Shown here: positions 55,951-64,000 of the stretch, one piece after another
How positions within the stretch are numbered: the stretch's first letter is position 1
Layout of the letters: the number at the start of each line of letters is the position of its first letter
NCBI GenBank assembly: GCA_022818135.1
Contig: JAFMSR010000007.1
Location: 24,121,846 to 24,185,845, forward strand
DNA from: Saxidomus purpurata
Lineage: Eukaryota; Mollusca; Bivalvia; Venerida; Veneridae
Length of the DNA: 64,000 nucleotides
Direction: 5' to 3'
Notes under the pieces: generated by a model
What the model saw: only the letters and a program-made list of their open reading frames with translations
Database searches by the model: none
What the model was told of the DNA's origin: nothing
Program-made: the position numbers and the translations under genes

Positions 55951-58426
55951 GTAAGTAATGTATGACGTATATTTTGGACAGATTTTGTGTCGCAAAAGAA
56001 AAGAATAGAAAATATTTCGTTAAAACGAATTGTAAAAAAATTCATTTCATCATCCAGTAACGCTTACCTTTGTTCAACAAATATATTGCTGTATATCTAA
56101 ACGTCTATATTTTCAATAATCAATCTTTTTCAGTTATTTTTGTATTTGTGAAACAGTTTAAAATCAAAAATATTAAACGCGCAGAAGATTTTTTAATTTT
56201 AACTGTGTATGGAAGTCTACAACGCATTTGGCAATTATAGGAACGTAAATTCTTACCAAATGAATCAATGGGACTACTTTACGTATGGCCTAGAGTCAGC
56301 AAGCATTCTGTATAGTAATGATGGAATGATGGCTCATTGTAAAAACTTAAAGATAAGTATCCAAAAAGACAGGAGTGTTTAGATATTGGTAATGATTCGA
56401 AAACCATCTGAATTGTATATGGTGAGTTGAAATAGACTGAAGTTCTCCGTGCACGTTAATACAGTTTTTAAATATGCGTGGATGCTCAAGAGCTCCTAAA
56501 GCTACAAACAATCGACGACTCAAGATAGTTCCTAGTAGTTTCAATAAGATCAAACAATACCAAAACACCCACACACTGAAAATTTAAAAAATAACTTAAA
56601 GTTACAAATAGCATTCCAGTAGGTCAAGGTGAACCCATAAAACCTATCTACATGTACAAACACAGTAGTTATCAAGGACAACCGAAAGCCGAATCGACTT
56701 TGAGTCTTGCCAAACTATAAAAATTCAACTTTTACGTAATGCATGAACATTCCTGTACGAAAAAAGGCTGGGCAGATTGGAACCAGATTATGTACAGACT
56801 AAAATACAAAAAGTCTGTACAGATTCTGTACAGAACATATTTTGGTTCATTGAAGTTGAACCAGAATTCTATAAATACATTTTTAATCATGGCCAACATA
56901 TATGACCACGACCAATATCACAAAAATCAAGGGAATTAAGTCAAATTTCATGTGTCATCACGGTGTCTCCAGAGTTACCCTTCTTTTATCGATATTTTGT
57001 TTGTAATCGTGCTTATTGGGTCCACCATCCTCTAAAGAGGCTATAGTCGGTGCGACCCGTTAACTTTTATCGATATTTGCGAGCGTGTATGATTTATGGG
57101 GCCATAAAACCAGTCACGTGCCAAACGGGATAAATCAATATATCGTTTTTCTAAAACCTAGATGATCTATAGCCTAAGGGAGATGTGAAAGTTGAATTGT
57201 TACTAGGGGAAGTTGCGTTTTTTCCTTTGACCATTATAATTATACCTGAATGATGGAAGACATTATCTATTACCTTATTTTCAAAAAAATAATATGAATA
57301 AAATTGTTTCAAGTGGAGAGCACAATATCATTAAAAACGTTTTTTTTTTTATAAAATTTAATGAATTTGATCATATTTAATGTAAAATGAAGTATGTTGA
57401 AAATACGAATCCAGTGAAAGTAATAATGAATGTTGACAATAGTAACAGATCAAGGAACTCAAAAAGCTGTTACACTGGTTTTTCTTGACATATTGGAATG
57501 AATCTAAAATGTGTTCATTTGAAAACTTAAATTGCCGACTGATCTCTTCGCACGCGCGTTATTCCGTTTGTTCATGTCAACAAAAAACTTATAAAAAATT
57601 GAATGATGAACATGAAATTCAAGAACATGCGTGCATGGCAAATTAAAAACAAAATTAAAAAACAAATGCATTTCTTCGGAAAGCTTTGAAAGACAAAACA
57701 TACGCGAATTTAGACTACCTGGTTTTAACTGCATCTGTATTGTGAAAACAAACGTAGAACTTCAAGACATTCCCTTTCTAAACTACTTCATAAAATGACA
57801 TTTTCACCTTCCTGTCAAATGAAATCTATTGGCGCTGGGGTGACAGAATAGTGAAAACCACTATTTCAAGTTAGACATGTATAAAATACATCTCTGTCCA
57901 AGTAATTGAAAAAGAGAGAAAAAAAACATTAATAGTGATATTTTAACATTTTACAAACTTTAAAATTATGTAAATGATAATATTATTATTAATAAAACAT
58001 ACGGGTCTTCGCTCTCTAAACTTGGATGAAATATGATGAAAATTTATATAAATTATCATTGTATAGTTATAGAATTCAGTAAAATATATTCGTTTCATTG
58101 ACAGATTTATTTCTTTTGAATCAGTATATATAAATCATAAAACAAAACCCAATATACAGCTTTAAGAATTTTATTACGGGTCATTATAAATGTTACGTAA
58201 TGTCCGGCCATTAAACGCTATAACTTAGCAGACGGATCGATCATTCGGAAGTGTTTGAGCGTGAAAGTTGGAAAAATAAAATATAAAATACGTTTGAAAA
58301 AAACTAAAAACTAACTTTTTTTCATTTTTTCTTTTTTATTTAAATGATATCACCCATGTTTTATTCTGTTCCGTTTGGGAACGTAAATAGTTGTAATAGC
58401 GTAGTATGCGCTATGCTTTTCTTTTC
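55951..58426. other. Intron or intergenic sequence after the PAN-like exon
   Basis: AT-rich. One 12-bp palindrome ttctgtacagaa at 56824-56835, preceded by a half copy. No exon or transposon recognised. Confidence 0.4.
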
Positions 58427-58968
58427 AATAGAACAGGCACATTTTGCGCGTTTTACTATAATGCAAGGACAGTAACTGTTGTGGTTTTAAATTTAAAACA
58501 GACTAAATTAATGAAGTCTTAGAAAAAAGGAAAACATCATTAAAAAGGGGAAATGTTATATATGATTATTATAAAATAACTTCATTAGTTTAATTTTCAT
58601 CACTGGTTAATTATAAACATGTATAGTATATCAGAGGTGTGTGTTGGCATTGGTTGTGACACTCTGCTACATGTTTAAGCGGTTCAGTGGCCTAGTGGTT
58701 AACGCTCTGGACTGGTAGTCAAGGGATCGCGGGTTCGACCCCCGCTCCTCTTAACATAACTGTCTTCCGGATGAGACCTAAGATCGAGGTATATTGGTGC
58801 TTAAATAATTAGGCGTTGTCATTTGAACGGGACACGTTCTGTATCTTGCACTATCACGCGAAACTAAAACAACTAAAACTCTTCTGGGGGCGTTGGTCAT
58901 ATGAATTATCCGGTACCAACCATAAAACTTTACAATGAATACATACATTCGACATGCTGGAATGTTAT
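58427..58968. repeat. 0.54-kb duplicated segment, copy 1, with SINE
   Basis: Near-identical to 61462-62018 (the latter has a small insertion). The second half is a tRNA-derived SINE: head at about 58681-58752, then 'cttccggatgagacctaaga' resembling the conserved body of widespread metazoan SINEs, then a unique tail. The first 250 bp is not SINE-like. Confidence 0.8.
58681..58752 (+). repeat. tRNA-derived SINE head, Thr(GGT)-like
   Basis: Perfect A box TGGCCTAGTGG (58688-58698) and B box GGTTCGACCCC (58732-58742), anticodon loop CTGGTAG. The two acceptor halves do not pair, so this is a SINE head rather than a functional tRNA gene. Confidence 0.7.
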
Positions 58969-60601
58969 AGATCTTCAGATAATGAATGTAAGACGACCTT
59001 GTCTCTATCAATTTTAGGAAATCAAATACAGTTGAACTTGGGTTAGTGGTCATCTCAATTAAAGTAGTTCGCGGTGTGCCCCGGTAGAAACATAATGATA
59101 CAAGTACCACTGTACGTCTTTCGGTGTAAAAGTTCGCCAATTTATGGAACTATAAACAAGACGCCTGGGTAAAAATCTTTCAAAAATTAACAGTGTATCC
59201 ACTGACAAAATTATCTATATTGTAAGTATAAGCGCCTCGTCGGATTATTTTTTCAGTATTTACTTATTGTTACATAATGTCGTGACGTCGAGAACAGACA
59301 TTGTTCAGGTTATGCACCCCATGAATGTTTACAAGGTACTGTCAAATTACTTTCATAACGTGTAATCATTAAACTTTTGGAAATGTGGCGTGCAATTTGT
59401 GTGTTATTGTATCAAGTAATTTATGAACGTGACACGTATCCTGTTTTCTTTTCAAACGCACCCAAAACGAATTTTAACCATGGTAAGTGAAGTTTTATTG
59501 TAGTTTAAAGGTGTACTGACTTGTTATCAGATACGAAGATCAGAATTGTAAGGATGAGGCTGCAGGATGCTTTGTGCTTAAATATTGATGTTTTCTGCCT
59601 ACAAATGGTGCAATTATCAAAAAAACATGTAACATTTAATACTGTGTCATACTTTATTTTATAGAATATGGTGCATGTGTTAATACCACAAAACCCATAT
59701 CCTTTTGTACATATCATAATATAAACACCTGTCACGGATTCTGTATTGTATGCTTTACATGAAACATGCATAATTAGATCCGGGTTTGATACAGGAGTCA
59801 TATGACGATTAAGTGGGTATAGCAGTTTTCCTCTCCACACTCATTTGATATACAAAATCGAACGTAATAAACTTTGAATAGTGCTTTAGTTACATCACAT
59901 TAAGACGATCGTCTTTGGCAACTTTTTCATGTTGCCCGTTCTTACCTGGGATCCAAACACTTCGCCTTAAAACATTGTCTCAGAGATTACAGCAGCTTGG
60001 CAATCTACTTGATTAAAAACTTAACCACTGAGCCAGTCGACTTTTCCATGCATGTGCATGTATACTAAAACACTAGATCATGCGGCTATAAATATGTATG
60101 TTACAATTTAATGCCGAATGAAATATATGTTATGTTATGTTATAATCCAGAACTAATATAAAATTTGAGTAAATTTTGCTGAAATAAAAGCCAAGTTCGA
60201 CTTTCATTCTTTCCATAAAAGAGTGCTATTTTGACCAGTTTCAGCAAGCAACATTTCGTAACATTTCGAGTGGTAACTGTACATGTAATTCAAAATTATT
60301 GAGGAATTAAAAAATTAAAGTCACGTGCAAGTAGGATGATCCTGGATTTTAGGAACTGTTTGAAGTTTAAGGGATTATCTCTGTTTATAACATTTGTATC
60401 TGTCATCAAATATTTACAAAGTAAAATACTATCAAGTTTGTGCAGTTAAAAAAACTGTCAAAGTATTCGACTTTCGGACAACATGATCCTTTTATTGACG
60501 CAACAACAAAATAACTGCAACGATTGAATGCATTCTCATTACAAATATCAAATAAAACCACCAAAAACATCACTGTAAAGTTGAATAAAATTTATCATTT
60601 A
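58969..60601. other. AT-rich interval between the two duplicated segments
   Basis: No gene recognised. A donor-like ATG|gtaagt at 59479-59486 lacks a supportable exon. Confidence 0.35.
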
Positions 60602-61408
60602 CAGTCGACTCTCGAAAGTTCGAACCCGGATAATTGGAACACCCCCGATTATTCGAACACATTTTCGGGTCCCGAATTTTTTCCTTCTAAATTCAATATG
60701 TTCTACTACGGTTAATCGGAACCCGGATAATCGGAACTTTCGAACTGATATTAGTGTCCGCTCATTAATAAAATAGTGTGAATAACTCCGGAAAGTTCGA
60801 ACAGTGTCGTTCGTTAATTGATCAATCAGCCGGTCGCATGTTTTTCACACCTCGTGAAAATTGAGCAGGTTCCAGCTTGATTGAGTAAATGACGTCACAC
60901 GGTAATAATCGAGGATATGTGTATTTGTTTGCCGCGCGTGATTATGTTTGTGGCAATCGTTCGCCTGTCATAAAATGAGTTAATTGTTTCATATTCAATA
61001 AAGCTATATAAAATCTAGATTTTTCATTTTGTTATTGAAATACACATGCTTGTTTTTGTTTTAATTCATTTAAAAAGGTTAAGTCCAGCAGGTAACCTCC
61101 ACATCGTCAACGTGTAGAAACAGGCATCAAAGATTTACATAAAAGAACTTCCACTCAAAACCCAAGCTTTCTATCATGATAAGTTTTAAGAATTTTCTAC
61201 GACTTCAGAGTTAGTTACAGTAAGTAATCGAGTACGTTCATACACAGGTTTTAGTACACTTCACTCTAGACAGAACGGCGTTCTTACAGAACGGTCTTTA
61301 GTACCATCTCCAATACGGCCGACATGCTCATTCCGGAAAGTTCGAACTACCGAAAATTCGAACAAATTTTGCTTCCCCGAGGGTGTTCGAGTTTACGAGA
61401 GTCGACTG
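60602..61408. mobile_element. Non-autonomous pogo/Tigger-type element, 807 bp, TA duplication
   Basis: Begins CAGTCGACTCTCG and ends with its inverse CGAGAGTCGACTG, flanked by TA (60600-60601, 61409-61410). Subterminal 'aagttcgaacccggataat' repeats in both orientations are typical of this group. It lacks a transposase ORF. Confidence 0.82.
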
Positions 61409-61461
61409 TAGTTAATAGGAGATGCCGCTGAAGTAGGATGAACTATTTGACAGACGGACGG

Positions 61462-62018
61462 AATAGAACAGGCACATTTTGCGCGTTTTACTATAATGCA
61501 ATGACAGTAACTGTTGTGGTTTGAAATTTAAAATAGACTAAATTAATGAAGTCTCAGAAAAAAGGAAAACATCATTAAAAAGGGGAAATGTTATATATGA
61601 TTATGTCTTTATGATTATAAAATAATTTCATTAGTTTAATTTTCATCACTGGTTAATTATAAACATGTATAGTATATAAGAGGTGTGTATTGGCCTTGGT
61701 TGTGACACTCTGCTACATGTTTGAGCGGTTCAGTGGCCTAGTGGTTAACGCCCTGGACTGGTAGTCAAGGGATCGCGGGTTCGATCCCCGGTCCTCTTAA
61801 AAGAACTAATAGTCTTCCGGATGAGACCTAAGATCGAGGTGTATTGGTGCTTAAATAATTAGGCGTTGTCTCTTGAACGGGACACGTTCTGTATCTTGCA
61901 CTATCACGCGAAACTAAAACAACTAAAACTCTTCTGGGGGCGTTGGTCATATGAATTATCCGGTACCAACCATAAAACTTTACAATGAATACATACATTC
62001 GACATGCTGGAATGTTAT
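61462..62018. repeat. 0.56-kb duplicated segment, copy 2, with SINE
   Basis: Same content as 58427-58968, starting and stopping at the same bases (aatagaacagg to gaatgttat), plus an extra 'gtctttatgattat'-type insertion of about 14 bp. SINE head at 61727-61798. Confidence 0.8.
61727..61798 (+). repeat. tRNA-derived SINE head, second copy
   Basis: A box TGGCCTAGTGG (61734-61744), B box GGTTCGATCCC (61778-61788). Acceptor halves unpaired. Confidence 0.7.
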
Positions 62019-63417
62019 TAAATTTATACATTTAACTGGAAAACGAAAACACTTCGACTGCCGCGGCTGTATATAATTTAATCAACTTGTTTTAAATAAA
62101 ATACTTCTTACTAAAATTGTGTACACGGTCAAATGTTTTAAAAGTTTCAGAGGGTACTGACCGATATATTATACAATACAATAGTGTGCAAGAAACGTGT
62201 GTATGTGAAACAGAGACAGGAAATAACTCTACCCGCAGGCAATATCCAGATAATAGATAGGTAATAAAACGATTAAGGGTCATAAAACTGATCCACTTTA
62301 ACCCCATTCAAAGGTAAAGATTATTTGAAATTGTTGTCAATTTGTAATATAAATTTAAATGATAATATCTATTTATCCTATATTATGAAACATGTATTTG
62401 CTTTACTAATAAATGTTAATATATGTACCGTATGAAGAATAAGAGTAACAATCGCGTTGAAGACATTACATTACTTCAGTGATATGACGTGAACAATAAT
62501 TTACAGTATACATTTGAACAAGTAATATCACCTGGTGACAGACATGTCTCGTCCTGATGACACCACCCCTACCCCTCTTACCCCAGTTGCGATCTGGTCA
62601 CAAGGCTTTGTTTGATTTCATAACTATTACAACACTTTTGTATAAGTTCAATAATTATGCATTAAGCGACAGTGTTATTAAATTTTTCATTTATATGTTT
62701 TATAAAAAATTTATATTGGATGCGAATCAGTTAGTTTTATAAACATGCCCTGGTAAAATTCATGAAGAATATGTATTTACGTTGATCAGACGAATTTACT
62801 AAAAAACATACTAGCGGCACACTATTAGTATCGGCGTTAAAAGAATGTGTCTTACGTAAAATGCCGAGTACTGTCGAAACGGTAAATTCTTATTTAAACT
62901 TAACAGGTTAGTTGAGTTAAAGTTAAAAAGGACTGCAAAGATAAACATTAAACATAATTATTTTTATTTATCTAAAAAGCAAAATGAAATATCGAGACAT
63001 TGTAATAGTGACATTTATTTTGTTATATTAGCAAAAAGGCAAAAATTTGAATTGAAATGCAATATTTGCATCTAAACTTGCATTGTTTCGAGTTTCCACT
63101 ATAATTCAATGTCCGTAAAAAGCGAAGGTGATAGTTTTTAAACGTAAAAAGGACCATTAATTTGATATTTTACATTGACAAAAAAATATTCATGAAATGG
63201 CAGAGAAATTAAACTAACATTTGTGATAATGACAAATTTTGTATGTTAAACAGAAAGAAAGTTTTGACGAGTTATTTGATAATATCCTTCTTTACTCTTT
63301 GTGAAAACGCACATCGGTTTTCCAATACACGATGGTTAAAATAGTTGGGGATGATGTAGACAAAGAACAAAATATGTATAGAAGTTTTCGAAATATTTAA
63401 ATTGGGCCAAAAATAAT
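62019..63417. other. AT-rich sequence, nothing recognised
   Basis: No exon, element end or tandem repeat seen. Confidence 0.35.
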
Positions 63418-64000
63418 CTGGGCAGAAAAAAAGCAGGATAATTTTCTGTACAGAATAAAAATTCTGTACAGAAAAAAAAATTGTAGCATAATAATTTCTG
63501 TACAGAAAAGTGGTTGTGAATTCCTACCACAGTGTGTGTAGTTTTCGCGATACATGTATATTTCCAACTTCTATGCATGATTTTTGCACTTTAATCCTGT
63601 TCCACGTTAATTTAAGAAATCCTATGGCAACTTGTTGTATACTAATTTCTGCATTAGTCTGCCTAGTACCTTTATTTAATTTCATGTATTTTTGCATATT
63701 TAAGTCATTTTATCTGTATAAACATGTGTAAACTTTTCACTGGCAGCCATTTGTCGCAATGCATTATTGATCGTTTTTGCCAGTTCCTGACATTGTTGTA
63801 AAACAAAACATGACCATAATCTGTACAGACAAAGTACTAAAAATCTGTCTTGTAAAAATGAAAAGAGCAAAATTCCGCCTGATACAATAATCTGCACAGA
63901 CAAAAATCTGGTTCACTACGATTCTGTATAGAAAATAAAATACTTTCTGTACAGATTTTATGTCAGATTCTGTGCCTGTGTCTACTCTGTACAGAAAACA
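63418..64000. repeat. Cluster of the palindrome ttctgtacagaa at the right edge
   Basis: Exact copies at 63444-63455, 63462-63473 and 63496-63507, with variants 'aatctgtacagac', 'ctgcacagac', 'ttctgtatagaa', 'ttctgtacaga' and 'ctctgtacagaa' in 63820-64000. The cluster probably continues past the window. Confidence 0.7.

Noticed and set aside
56347..56574. 75-codon - strand ORF after a good acceptor
   Set aside because: Open and not very repetitive, but no donor-joined partner exon or recognisable domain; left as undecided.
58681..58752. Functional tRNA-Thr gene
   Set aside because: A and B boxes are perfect but the acceptor halves cannot pair and the unit sits in a duplicated SINE.
58778..59140. 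120-codon - strand ORF, partly repeated at 61828-62031
   Set aside because: Lies in the duplicated SINE body; the similarity is of DNA, not evidence for a protein.
59400..59480. Exon ending ATG|gtaagt
   Set aside because: The frame is open only with a phase that does not follow the PAN-like exon, and the acceptor is poor.

Overview
This is a 64-kb piece of an intron-rich, AT-rich animal genome, most likely a bivalve mollusc. Four things suggest this: genes made of short exons in 0.5-4 kb introns, NHL-repeat and PAN-type genes of kinds expanded in bivalves, many short terminal-inverted-repeat and foldback elements, and arrays carrying the 'gaccttgacctttga' type repeat text common in clams. 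The taxonomic call is inference. No search could be run. There are no prokaryotic features, CRISPR arrays or rRNA genes. All exon models come from reading splice sites and checking that codon phases agree.

Layout: (1) 2.0-9.6 kb, + strand: an eight-exon gene for an unrecognised 539-residue protein with an acidic middle and a basic Ser/Lys/Arg-rich second half, behind a CRE/YY1-type promoter region. (2) 9.9-17.1 kb, - strand, convergent with gene 1: a RING-less NHL beta-propeller protein. Its N-terminus is built from short exons, two of them 114-nt paralogous exons, carrying WxxF and NPF peptides. The last exon is split by a 1,080-bp transposon with a 9-bp target duplication. (3) 17.1-21.3 kb: intergenic, with a 206-bp homopolymer block that looks like an assembly artefact. 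(4) 21.3-25.1 kb, - strand: the C-terminal exon of a single-pass membrane protein and a candidate 25-nt microexon. (5) 28.7-34 kb, - strand: a cysteine-rich single-pass membrane protein of the VOPP1/WBP1/Shisa-like type, its introns holding copies of one inverted-repeat element family. (6) 34-44 kb: about 10 kb of repeats. (7) 44.4-48 kb, - strand: a partial tryptophanyl-tRNA synthetase gene with N-terminal and C-terminal exons only, a 1-nt frameshift and incompatible splice phases, probably a pseudogene. (8) 48-55 kb: a 520-bp element with 8-bp target duplication, a minisatellite-like array and a decayed non-LTR retrotransposon. (9) 55.6 kb, + strand: first exon of a secreted PAN/apple-like protein. 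(10) 56-64 kb: repeats, including a pogo/Tigger-type element flanked by two copies of a 0.55-kb segment with a tRNA-derived SINE, and a cluster of a 12-bp palindrome at the right edge.

The genes show no sign of working as one pathway. The most informative items are the transposon-split NHL gene with its possible endocytic-adaptor tail, and the core-less tryptophanyl-tRNA synthetase copy.
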